Positions 57,082-64,000 of a DNA stretch of 64,000 nt are shown one piece after another. Source of the DNA: Merdivicinus sp050943495 (GTDB taxonomy: Bacteria; Bacillota; Clostridia; Oscillospirales; Ruminococcaceae); contig JBMNPH010000001.1 in NCBI GenBank assembly GCA_050943495.1, positions 310,001 through 374,000 of the forward strand, written 5' to 3'. Numbering within the stretch: position 1 is the first letter of the stretch; every line of letters begins with the position of its first letter. The notes under the pieces were generated by a model. It saw only the letters and a list, made by a program, of their open reading frames with translations. It ran no database searches and had not been told where the DNA came from. Made by a program: the position numbers and the translations under genes.

Positions 57082-57876
57082 ATGGAATCTTTATTATGGG
57101 CAGGTGCGGGAACAGGTTTTACATTTTTGATGACGTCCTTGGGTGCGGCAATGGTATTTTTCTTTCGGAAGAATGCGGTCAGTCCGTCCGCACAGCGCGG
57201 ATTTTTAGGATTTGCTGCCGGAGTGATGACTGCCGCATCCGTGTGGAGTCTTTTGATCCCCGCAATTGAAGAGGCAGAAGCGCAGGGAGGTTCCGGCTTG
57301 TTGCCGGCTGCCGGTGGTTTTATATTGGGCGTGCTGTTTCTGTGGGGATTGGATACGCTGCTGCCTCATCTGCATCCGGATTCTAAAAATCCGGAAGGGA
57401 TATCTGCTTCTTGGCAGCGGACGACCATGCTGTTTACAGCAGTAACACTGCACAATATTCCGGAAGGAATGGCGGTTGGATTAACCTTTGCGCTGGCAGC
57501 GCAGCATAGTCAGGATCCGGGAGCAGTAGCTGCGGCGATGGCGTTGGCGTTAGGAATGGGAATCCAAAATTTTCCGGAGGGTGCAGCATTATCTCTGCCA
57601 TTGCGGCAGGAAGGATTTAGCCGGACCAAATCATTTCTGTTCGGAAGTTTATCAGGAATTGTTGAACCGATCTTCGGAATCCTTGTCGTACTCGCGGCGG
57701 GAAGTATTCAGCCGTTAATGCCATGGCTTCTAGCCTTTGCGGCGGGCGCTATGATGTATGTAGTAGTCGAAGAGCTGATTCCAGAGGCGCATCTCGGAGA
57801 ACATTCCAATCTGGGAACTATGAGCGTGATGGGCGGGTTCCTGGTTATGATGATACTGGATGTTGCGCTTGGATAA
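57082..57876 (+). CDS. ZIP-family divalent metal transporter
   Basis: The 264-residue protein has eight hydrophobic segments and the ZIP metal-binding motifs: HNIPEGMAVGLTFA in helix 4 and NFPEGAALSLPL in helix 5. A His-containing loop between helices 3 and 4 (LPHLHPDS) is present. It belongs to the GufA/ZupT branch and should import zinc or another divalent ion. The start follows GGGAGGATTTAA. It is transcribed alone. Confidence 0.93.
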   Translation: MESLLWAGAGTGFTFLMTSLGAAMVFFFRKNAVSPSAQRGFLGFAAGVMTAASVWSLLIPAIEEAEAQGGSGLLPAAGGFILGVLFLWGLDTLLPHLHPDSKNPEGISASWQRTTMLFTAVTLHNIPEGMAVGLTFALAAQHSQDPGAVAAAMALALGMGIQNFPEGAALSLPLRQEGFSRTKSFLFGSLSGIVEPIFGILVVLAAGSIQPLMPWLLAFAAGAMMYVVVEELIPEAHLGEHSNLGTMSVMGGFLVMMILDVALG

Positions 57877-57879
57877 AAA

Positions 57880-57920
57880 GAACCGGAAACGGATATTTCC
57901 CGTTTCCGGCTTTTGATTTT
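57880..57920. terminator. Bidirectional terminator
   Basis: CCGGAAACGG (57883-57892) pairs with CCGTTTCCGG (57900-57909), with A's before and T's after. It separates the ZIP gene from the convergent GH127 gene. Confidence 0.88.
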
Positions 57921-57926
57921 TAAGGG

Positions 57927-59885
57927 TTATTTTTTGCGTAGCCAGACGCGCATTTCGCCTTTGCCGCGGTTATTCCACGCATAGTAGGGGATCAGGCGGA
58001 TCGAAACTGCTTTCCATTCTTCTGAATCGGATGGATGGTATAGATCGTCCGCATCCCATTGGGAGGTGAGCCGTTCTCCGTCTGCCGTAATGGTTACGAC
58101 ACCATTCAGAAGATCCGGTTCCCATTGTGCGGATAATTTTCCGTTGGGAATCAGGCGCAGATTATGAAGATCCGTACCATTATCAGCTTCTTCTGCGCAG
58201 TAAACGACAGGACCGCGCATTACTGCAAGCATTCCGGCTGTTTCGCGCACGCGGGGATTAGCTGCAATCAGAGCGGGGGTCATATCAAGGGTAAGAACCA
58301 GTTCCTCTCCGGCAATCCAAAGACGGCGGAGATAGAGGTATCCGTCTCTTTGTTCTCCCTCTGTGTGCTTTCCATCTACTGTGACCTGATAATGACGGCA
58401 CCATCCCGGAATCCGGAGTGCAGCGGTGAATTCGGTCGGCTGATCCGGAGTGAAACGGATTTTAATGGTTCCATCCCACGGATAATTGGAATCGATCACC
58501 ATGCCGGTTTTGCAGCCGTTCAGTTCCAATTCTGTGGAACAGCCGGTATAGAGGTGAAGGAAGACTGCATCATTTCGAACCGTGCTGATGTATCCGCCTA
58601 AAGAGCTGACAAGACGTGCGAGGTTGGGCGGGCAGCAGGCGCATCCAAACCATTTCTGACGTTCTGCTTTGACATGATGCAGGCGGTCATCCTGTTCGCA
58701 GGCTTCCGGAACCACTTCCAGAGGATTGACATAGAAAAATTTGGTGCCGTCCAGCGACATACCGCTGATCGTTCCGTTGTAAAGTGCGCGTTCCATGATA
58801 TCCGCATATTCTCCCTTGGGTTCGATCTGAAGCATCCGATGCGCAAAGAATACAAGTCCAATGGAAGCACAAGTTTCCGCATAAGCGGAGTCGGAAGGCA
58901 GGTCGTAATCATAGGTAAAGGATTCTCCAATATGACTGGAACCGATGCCGCCGGTGATATACATGCGGCGATGTGTCATGTTATTCCAGAGACGGCGGCA
59001 GGCATCTGCCAGAGTGTCATCCTGGGTTTCGCGTGCAACATCTGCCATACCGGAATACAGATAGGTCGCCCGTACCGAATGTCCGTGAGCTGTTTGCTGT
59101 TCCCGAACCGGCGCGTCTGCCTGATAGTAGGAAAGCGTGTCCGAGAAACGATTGGGTTTTTGAAGCGGCATGGGTACTCCGTTGTTGCGTTCATATTCTT
59201 CCGCGAAATACGAGGGAGATTTTCCCCGTTCGTCAATAAAATAACGGGCAAGCCGGAGGTGTTTGGGATCTTTTGTAATTCCATAAAGCCGGATCAGCGC
59301 CATTTCAATGACTTCGTGTCCGGGGTAGCCGTGCAGTTTTCCTTCTTCCGGCCCGAAGATTTGGTCAATGCAGTCAATATATCGGCAGACTACATCCAGC
59401 AGTTTTGTTTTGCCGGTTGCCTGATAGTAAGCAGCTGCTGCTTCGATCATATGTCCCAGGCAGTAGAGTTCATGATTGTCCTTAAGATTTGTGAAGCGTT
59501 TTTCAAGTCCGTTCAAAATATAATAGGTATCCAGATAACCATCCGGCTGCTGTGCCGCTGCAATGATGTCGATGAATCCGTCAACCGTTTCCTCCAATTG
59601 GGGATCGGGGTGGCAGATGAGGGAAAATGCAGCCGCTTCAATCCATTTTGCGGAATCACTGTCCTGGAAAACGCATCCCCCGAATGGACCGTCTTCCATA
59701 CCGGCAGCAGCTTTGAAGTTGTGGACACAGTAACTTTTGGCAGCGCCTTCAATGCGGTCATTTAGTGCCTCCCATTGGTAGGGGATTACACTGGTGCGGA
59801 CAGTTTCCTGAATTTTTTTCCAGAAAGGATCGGTTACGGTCATCGCGGCAACAGAAACGGGTGTGGAAAATTGGGTGGAATCCAT
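57927..59885 (-). CDS. GH127 beta-L-arabinofuranosidase-type glycoside hydrolase
   Basis: The 652-residue protein has the GH127 (DUF1680) layout: an (alpha/alpha)6 barrel with QQPDGYLDTYY and GHMIEAAAAYYQATGK, the metal-site segment WFGCACCPPNLARL with the Cys-Cys pair that carries the nucleophile, and a C-terminal beta domain. Relatives remove beta-L-arabinofuranose from plant glycoproteins. It has no signal peptide and is probably intracellular. It is divergent from an AraC regulator that may control it. Confidence 0.92.
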   Translation of the reverse strand: MDSTQFSTPVSVAAMTVTDPFWKKIQETVRTSVIPYQWEALNDRIEGAAKSYCVHNFKAAAGMEDGPFGGCVFQDSDSAKWIEAAAFSLICHPDPQLEETVDGFIDIIAAAQQPDGYLDTYYILNGLEKRFTNLKDNHELYCLGHMIEAAAAYYQATGKTKLLDVVCRYIDCIDQIFGPEEGKLHGYPGHEVIEMALIRLYGITKDPKHLRLARYFIDERGKSPSYFAEEYERNNGVPMPLQKPNRFSDTLSYYQADAPVREQQTAHGHSVRATYLYSGMADVARETQDDTLADACRRLWNNMTHRRMYITGGIGSSHIGESFTYDYDLPSDSAYAETCASIGLVFFAHRMLQIEPKGEYADIMERALYNGTISGMSLDGTKFFYVNPLEVVPEACEQDDRLHHVKAERQKWFGCACCPPNLARLVSSLGGYISTVRNDAVFLHLYTGCSTELELNGCKTGMVIDSNYPWDGTIKIRFTPDQPTEFTAALRIPGWCRHYQVTVDGKHTEGEQRDGYLYLRRLWIAGEELVLTLDMTPALIAANPRVRETAGMLAVMRGPVVYCAEEADNGTDLHNLRLIPNGKLSAQWEPDLLNGVVTITADGERLTSQWDADDLYHPSDSEEWKAVSIRLIPYYAWNNRGKGEMRVWLRKK

Positions 59886-59910
59886 ACAAGAACCTCCTCT
59901 GACGAAAATC

Positions 59911-59939
59911 TTTACAAAATTGCCGGATTCAGGTAAGAT
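59911..59939 (+). promoter_or_regulatory. Possible promoter of the AraC regulator gene
   Basis: TTTACA (59911-59916) and TAAGAT (59934-59939) are 17 bases apart. Confidence 0.5.
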
Positions 59940-59965
59940 AAGAATAGGCCGGCTTGGATGATTTC

Positions 59966-59994
59966 ATTATACGTTGCTTTTGATCTGCCGGCAA
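59966..59994 (-). promoter_or_regulatory. Promoter of the GH127 gene
   Basis: On the minus strand, TTGCCG (59989-59994) and TATAAT (59966-59971) are 17 bases apart. It overlaps the region before the AraC start codon, so AraC binding there could affect both genes. Confidence 0.65.
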
Positions 59995-60029
59995 CCGATA
60001 AATTATCAGAAAGGGTGGACAAATCTCAC

Positions 60030-60902
60030 ATGTTATGCGGTCTTTCCGGGAGCAGGGAACCGGTTCATTTTTTATCCTGCGGGAATTTGGTACATGGAAA
60101 AGGCTTTTTGCATCCGCGCCGCAGATTGTCTTCGGAAGTACTGCTTTTTGTCCGGCAGGGAGAGATTTATCTGGAACAAAACGGACAGGAATTTTCGTTG
60201 AAGCAGGGGGAAGCTGCGATCCTGTTTGCAGGATTGGAACACGCGGGCAGCAGGCCCTCAGAGGGACAGGTATCCTACTGCTGGGCGCATTTTGAACCGC
60301 CTGCGGATCGAAAACTGCTGGAATGGGACGAAGCAAAAATTTATTTGCATGCTAAGGAAGATATTTCGGAAGGATACGTGCTGCCGGAATATCTGAGTGG
60401 ATTTTCAAGCGGGAAAGCCAGTCTGTTTTTCTCTCAGCTATTGGATTTGGCACAGGAAAAGGGATATTCTTCCCGGATTTTGGACTGTGCGATGAGCACA
60501 CTTTTGTTGGAAATCAGTCAGAAAACCCTGCTTCAGGCTGGATTTTTGGAAACAGGATGTTCCAGCCGCGCGATGGGACGCATTATGGAATGGGTGGAAT
60601 TGCACCCGGAAATGCCGATGACGGTACGGATGCTGGCGGAACATTTCGGCTATAACGCCAACTATCTGTCCAGCGCTTTTCACCGGGAAGCGGGAATTTC
60701 TCTGATTCGATACATCAATCAAGTGAAAATTGCACGCGCTTGCCGTCTTTTACAGGAAACCTCTCTCCCTGTGGGGGAAATTGCACGTCAGTGCGGATAC
60801 CGGGATGAAAAGTATTTTCTGCGGGTTTTCCGCGAACAGAAGGGCATGACGCCCGGTGAATACCGGCGCACCTTTTTTCGCCGTCACTTAAATAATAGCT
60901 GA
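60030..60902 (+). CDS. AraC-family transcriptional regulator
   Basis: The 290-residue protein has an N-terminal cupin-type ligand-binding domain (LLFVRQGEIYLEQNGQEFSL, AAILFAGLEHAG) and a C-terminal pair of helix-turn-helix motifs: VRMLAEHFGYNANYLSSAFH and VGEIARQCGYRDEKYFLRVF, ending in GMTPGEYRR. It is a sugar-responsive activator by family. The start at 60030 is preferred, with AAAGGGTGG about 11 bases upstream. An ATG at 59958 would lie in the divergent promoter and add residues with no match to the family. Confidence 0.88.
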   Translation: MLCGLSGSREPVHFLSCGNLVHGKGFLHPRRRLSSEVLLFVRQGEIYLEQNGQEFSLKQGEAAILFAGLEHAGSRPSEGQVSYCWAHFEPPADRKLLEWDEAKIYLHAKEDISEGYVLPEYLSGFSSGKASLFFSQLLDLAQEKGYSSRILDCAMSTLLLEISQKTLLQAGFLETGCSSRAMGRIMEWVELHPEMPMTVRMLAEHFGYNANYLSSAFHREAGISLIRYINQVKIARACRLLQETSLPVGEIARQCGYRDEKYFLRVFREQKGMTPGEYRRTFFRRHLNNS

Positions 60903-60952
60903 AAACTAGCATAATATATAGAATTTCTTTGCGAAAATAGAGAAAATAGAAC

Positions 60953-60981
60953 TTGACATCCAAATTGATGCATGATAGAAT
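60953..60981 (+). promoter_or_regulatory. Promoter of the fucosidase operon
   Basis: TTGACA (60953-60958) and TAGAAT (60976-60981) are 17 bases apart. Operator 1 begins 10 bases after the -10 box and covers the start of transcription. Confidence 0.85.
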
Positions 60982-60990
60982 AAAGGCATA

Positions 60991-61018
60991 AGGCAAAGCG
61001 AAACGTTTCGCTTTGCCT
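60991..61018 (+). promoter_or_regulatory. LacI-type operator 1 (28-bp perfect palindrome)
   Basis: Half-site AGGCAAAGCGAAAC is followed directly by its exact complement. The core AAGCGAAACGTTTCGCTT is shared with operator 2, 60 bases away centre to centre. The likely ligand is the LacI-family protein encoded at 63469. Confidence 0.9.
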
Positions 61019-61035
61019 GTATTCGGAAAGAAAAA

Positions 61036-61052
61036 ACGGATGAAATATCCGT
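61036..61052 (+). repeat. Inverted repeat between the two operators
   Basis: ACGGAT-GAAAT-ATCCGT forms a 6-bp stem in the untranslated leader; no T-run follows. Its role is unclear. Confidence 0.5.
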
Positions 61053-61055
61053 AAA

Positions 61056-61073
61056 AAGCGAAACGTTTCGCTT
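61056..61073 (+). promoter_or_regulatory. LacI-type operator 2
   Basis: AAGCGAAACGTTTCGCTT is an 18-bp perfect palindrome directly before the AAGGAGG ribosome-binding site of the fucosidase gene. A repressor bound to both sites could form a short DNA loop. Confidence 0.9.
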
Positions 61074-61087
61074 AAGGAGGGTTTTTC

Positions 61088-62575
61088 ATGGAAAAAGTTA
61101 AAGCCTACTTGAAAACAATTGATGAAGTGATTGCAAAAGGCCCCTATAAGGATGATTGGGAGTCATTGTGTCAGCATACCCTGCCGAAATGGTATCATGA
61201 TGCGAAATTTGGTATTTTTATCCATTGGGGCGTGTATTCCGTTCCTGCATTTGGAAATGAGTGGTATCCCAGACGGATGTATAAAAAGGGTGATGCCTGT
61301 TATACCCATCATATTGAGACTTACGGACCGCATAAACAGTTTGGATATAAAGATTTTATCCCGATGTTCAAGGCGGAAAAATTTGACGCGGCAGAGTGGG
61401 CGGATCTTTTTGAGAAGGCTGGTGCAAAATTTGTCATGCCGGTAGCGGAGCATCATGACGGTTTCCAGATGTATGACAGTGATCTTTCGGATTGGTGTGC
61501 CGCGAAGATGGGACCGAAAAAAGATATTGTCGGGCTGCTTGGCAAAGAGTTGGAAAAGCGCAATATTACGCTGACAACCTCCTCCCATCGAATTGAACAT
61601 TACTGGTTCATGTGCGGCGGCAAGGAATTTGAGAGCGATATGCCGCAGGAAGTTCCGTATGGAGATCTGTATTGGCCGTCCGTCAAAGAACCGTTCGAAG
61701 GACCGAATAATCCGCAGGAAAATGTGAGTGGCTTTGATGTGGATCCCGCTTATATGGAAGACTGGCTGGCACGCACTTGTGAAATTGTCGATAAATATCG
61801 TCCGAAGATCATGTATTTTGACTGGTGGATTCAGGTTGAGCCGATGAAGCCGTATCTGAAGAAATTTGCGGCTTATTACTATAACCGTGCGGCAGAATGG
61901 GGCGAAGAAGTCACCATTAACTATAAGTATGATGCGTTCATGTACGGATCGGCAACCCGTGATATTGAACGCGGCCAGCTGGCAGATATTTCGCCGGACT
62001 TCTGGCAGAATGATACTGCAGTAGCGCGTAATTCGTGGGGATATACCGAAGGCAACGACTATAAGGATCCGAATGATATCATTGCAGATTTGATTGATGT
62101 GGTGAGCAAAAACGGGTCCCTGCTCCTGAATATTGGACCAAAAGCAGACGGCACCATTCCGGAAGAAGACCGGAACATTCTGCTGGAAATCGGAAAATGG
62201 CTGGCAGTTAATGGGGAAGGTATTTATGGGACTAATCACTGGAAGAAATACGGGGAAGGTCCGACCGTTACACCGGAAGGATATTTCACCGACACTTTGC
62301 GGAAATCCTTTACTCCGGAAGATCTGCGCTTTACATGGAAAACAGGTGCTCTGTATGCGTTTGTCCTGAAATGGCCGGAAGATGGTGTTGTGCGGATCCG
62401 TTCGCTGGGTAAGCATGCGCGAAACGCCCGTAATTTCAGCGGTGTCTTGAAAGGTGCGGAAATTTTGGGATATGACGGAGAAGTGAAAACCATTCTCTGT
62501 GAAGATTATCTGACTGTCATTGCAGACGGCATTACCAGCAAGACACCGGTCTGCATTAAGCTGTCGGTTGAATAA
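61088..62575 (+). CDS. GH29 alpha-L-fucosidase
   Basis: The 495-residue enzyme has the GH29 barrel: FGIFIHWGVYSVPA, VAEHHDGFQMYDS, and IMYFDWW, whose Asp245 is the probable nucleophile, followed by GSLLLNIGPKADGTIP. It should release L-fucose from glycans; linkage preference is not evident. There is no signal peptide, so it is likely to be intracellular. The start at 61088 follows AAGGAGGGTTTTTC. It is the first gene of an operon with an aldolase and its LacI repressor. Confidence 0.94.
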   Translation: MEKVKAYLKTIDEVIAKGPYKDDWESLCQHTLPKWYHDAKFGIFIHWGVYSVPAFGNEWYPRRMYKKGDACYTHHIETYGPHKQFGYKDFIPMFKAEKFDAAEWADLFEKAGAKFVMPVAEHHDGFQMYDSDLSDWCAAKMGPKKDIVGLLGKELEKRNITLTTSSHRIEHYWFMCGGKEFESDMPQEVPYGDLYWPSVKEPFEGPNNPQENVSGFDVDPAYMEDWLARTCEIVDKYRPKIMYFDWWIQVEPMKPYLKKFAAYYYNRAAEWGEEVTINYKYDAFMYGSATRDIERGQLADISPDFWQNDTAVARNSWGYTEGNDYKDPNDIIADLIDVVSKNGSLLLNIGPKADGTIPEEDRNILLEIGKWLAVNGEGIYGTNHWKKYGEGPTVTPEGYFTDTLRKSFTPEDLRFTWKTGALYAFVLKWPEDGVVRIRSLGKHARNARNFSGVLKGAEILGYDGEVKTILCEDYLTVIADGITSKTPVCIKLSVE

Positions 62576-62594
62576 GGAAAGGAAGATTCAGAAT

Positions 62595-63443
62595 ATGCCA
62601 TTGGTGACAAGTAAGGAAATGCTGCGAAAGGCACAGCTGGGTGGTTATGCAGTCGGAGCATTCAATGTGGAAAATATGGAGATGGTGCAGGCTGTAATTG
62701 CTGCGGCAGAGGAAATGCATGCGCCGGTAATGCTGCAAACCACTCCGTCGACTGTAAAATATGCTGGGCTTTCGCTTTATTATGCCAATGTTGCAGCTGC
62801 CGCAAAGGATGCATCTGTTCCGGTTTGTCTGCATTTGGATCATGGCAGCAGCTTTGAATTGGCAATGCAGGCGTTGCGTACCGGTTATACATCCATAATG
62901 ATTGATGGCTCACACAATGTTTTTGAGGAGAATATTGCGATTACCCGAAAAGTGGTCGAAGCGGCAGTTCCCAATGAGATTCCGGTTGAAGCAGAATTAG
63001 GCAAAGTTGGCGGCAAGGAAGATGATTTGGACGGCGGCAGCGGCGGCTATACGGATCCGGAGGAAGCGCGCGAATTTGTGGAACGCACCGGCGTATCTTC
63101 CCTTGCAGTCGCAATCGGAACAGCTCACGGTGTCTATAAAGGAGAGCCGAAACTGGATGTGGAACGCCTGAAAGAGATCCGCAAGGTCGTTTCGGTTCCG
63201 CTGGTCCTGCATGGTGCCTCCGGTCTTTCGGATGAGAGTGTTCGGGAGTGCATCCGAGAAGGAATCTGCAAGGTGAATTTTGCAACAGAACTGCGGATTG
63301 CCTATTCGGACGGCGTGAAGGAAGTTTTGGCAGAGAAGCCGGATACCTTTGATCCAAAGGCTTACGGAAAAGCCGGTCGGGAGAAGGTCAAAGATTTGGT
63401 GAAAAATCGGATGGCAGTCTGCGGATGTGCCGGAAAGGCATAA
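62595..63443 (+). CDS. Class II ketose-bisphosphate/ketose-phosphate aldolase (GatY/KbaY/FbaA family)
   Basis: The 282-residue zinc aldolase has GYAVGAFNVENMEMVQA, CLHLDHGSSFELA with the catalytic Asp and metal His, EAELGKVGGKEDD, IGTAHGVY, and LHGASGLSDE with a metal His. Family members cleave fructose- or tagatose-1,6-bisphosphate; deoxysugar phosphates are also possible. Its place behind the fucosidase gene hints at a substrate from fucose or linked sugar breakdown, but the classical fucose pathway uses a class II aldolase of another family (FucA). The start at 62595 follows GAAAGGAAG. Confidence 0.92.
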   Translation: MPLVTSKEMLRKAQLGGYAVGAFNVENMEMVQAVIAAAEEMHAPVMLQTTPSTVKYAGLSLYYANVAAAAKDASVPVCLHLDHGSSFELAMQALRTGYTSIMIDGSHNVFEENIAITRKVVEAAVPNEIPVEAELGKVGGKEDDLDGGSGGYTDPEEAREFVERTGVSSLAVAIGTAHGVYKGEPKLDVERLKEIRKVVSVPLVLHGASGLSDESVRECIREGICKVNFATELRIAYSDGVKEVLAEKPDTFDPKAYGKAGREKVKDLVKNRMAVCGCAGKA

Positions 63444-63468
63444 GTTTTGATCAATCAGGAGGGAAATT

Positions 63469-64000
63469 ATGGCGGCAACCATCAAAGATGTTGCGGAAAA
63501 GGCAGGATTGGGGCTTGCTACCGTTTCGAAATATCTGAATGGTGGGAATGTCCGCCCGAAAAACCGGGAAGCTATTGAACAGGCGATTGCGGAATTGGAT
63601 TTTACCCTCAATGAATACGCGCGTGGCCTGAAAACCCGCCGTTCTCATACAATCGGGATCATCATACCGGAACTCAGCAATCTGTTTATCACTTCGATCA
63701 TCACAGTAATGGAGGATATTCTCCGGCAAAAAGGTTACGGAACACTGGTTTGCGACTGCCGGACGAATGCGGAACTGGAAGAAGAAGCAGTATCATTTTT
63801 AATGAGTAAAATGGTGGATGGAATTGTCGTGATGCCTGTTTCGCAGAATGGGGAATTTCTCAGACCGGCGCTGGAACGCGGCATACCGATTGTGTTGATT
63901 GACCGGCTGCTTCCGGATTTGGAAGGAAGAGCGGATATGGTGCTGGTGGACAACGAGGAGGCCGCTTATCAGAGTATCCGAAAGTTGATGGAATTGGAAC
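63469..64000 (+). CDS. LacI-family transcriptional regulator (3' end outside window)
   Basis: The frame stays open to the window end; 177 codons are visible. It starts with the LacI helix-turn-helix ATIKDVAEKAGLGLATVSKYLNG and hinge helix EYARGLKTRRS, then the periplasmic-binding-like domain (TIGIIIPELSNLFITSII, VDGIVVMP). The start follows AGGAGGGAAATT. By position it should bind the two AAGCGAAACGTTTCGCTT operators before the fucosidase gene and respond to a sugar or sugar phosphate of that pathway. Confidence 0.95.
   Translation, partial: MAATIKDVAEKAGLGLATVSKYLNGGNVRPKNREAIEQAIAELDFTLNEYARGLKTRRSHTIGIIIPELSNLFITSIITVMEDILRQKGYGTLVCDCRTNAELEEEAVSFLMSKMVDGIVVMPVSQNGEFLRPALERGIPIVLIDRLLPDLEGRADMVLVDNEEAAYQSIRKLMELE

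Noticed and set aside
59958..60029. Longer N-terminus of the AraC regulator starting at 59958
   Set aside because: It lies across the divergent GH127 promoter, has no ribosome-binding site, and the added residues do not fit the family.

Overview
The window looks like a chromosomal piece of a strictly anaerobic, endospore-forming Firmicute of class Clostridia. A gut Oscillospirales-type organism is my inference. The support is a class III ribonucleotide reductase pair (nrdD/nrdG), a sulfatase of the Cys type that needs an anaerobic maturase, spore-germination genes (ypeB and a gerA operon with sigma-G-like promoters), a Trp T-box, a CIRCE element, a 6S RNA next to tcdA, strong AGGAGG ribosome-binding sites, and enzymes for host or plant glycans (GH29, GH20, GH127, GH172, sulfatase). 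No transposon, prophage, tRNA or rRNA was seen.

Layout. 1-4.9 kb: the end of an aldo/keto reductase, an aminotransferase, and a T-box-controlled trpS that overlaps an S41-type lipoprotein gene. 4.9-9.1 kb: a methyltransferase behind an attenuator-like leader, divergent from a BlaI repressor and an M56 membrane peptidase. 9.1-16.4 kb: a GNAT/oxidoreductase fusion, nrdG, nrdD, a thioesterase, a methionine-synthase reactivation protein, and a second oxidoreductase with a LacI-type operator. 16.4-19.1 kb: ypeB, then a gene-free AT-rich stretch of about 1.1 kb. That stretch has a perfect promoter and a strong terminator on the minus strand and five near-identical copies (plus two degenerate ones) of a GGAGUGAGUCCCAUG motif. 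It is the best candidate here for an undescribed element. 19.1-26.4 kb: a DUF1292 protein, a sulfatase, 6S RNA, tcdA, a HAD phosphatase, a cytidylate-kinase-like protein, a PAP2 phosphatase and CIRCE-htpG.

26.4-33 kb: a DUF4363/YetF pair, divergent from gerAA-gerAB-gerAC, then glmM. 33-35.5 kb: a GH20 enzyme. 35.7-44.5 kb: a ten-gene cobalamin operon covering the steps from cobyrinate amidation to nucleotide-loop assembly, with most genes overlapping by 4-14 bp and no cobalamin riboswitch at its head. 44.6-47.4 kb: a REC/HD-GYP/GGDEF protein and an unknown gene. 47.5-53.1 kb: a GH172-type enzyme, a MarR-citrate synthase fusion, a BTAD regulator and a transglutaminase-like lipoprotein. 53.1-57 kb: a small type IV pilus-like operon (pilC, four pseudopilin-like genes, pilT). 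57-64 kb: a ZIP transporter, GH127 divergent from an AraC regulator, and an operon of alpha-L-fucosidase, class II aldolase and a LacI regulator (cut by the window end) behind two palindromic operators.

Some regions fit together. The B12 operon supplies the cofactor used by a methionine synthase, whose reactivation protein is encoded at 14.4 kb. YpeB, the gerA operon and their promoters form a forespore germination set. The glycan enzymes, each with its own local regulator, point to sugar-by-sugar control of polysaccharide use.
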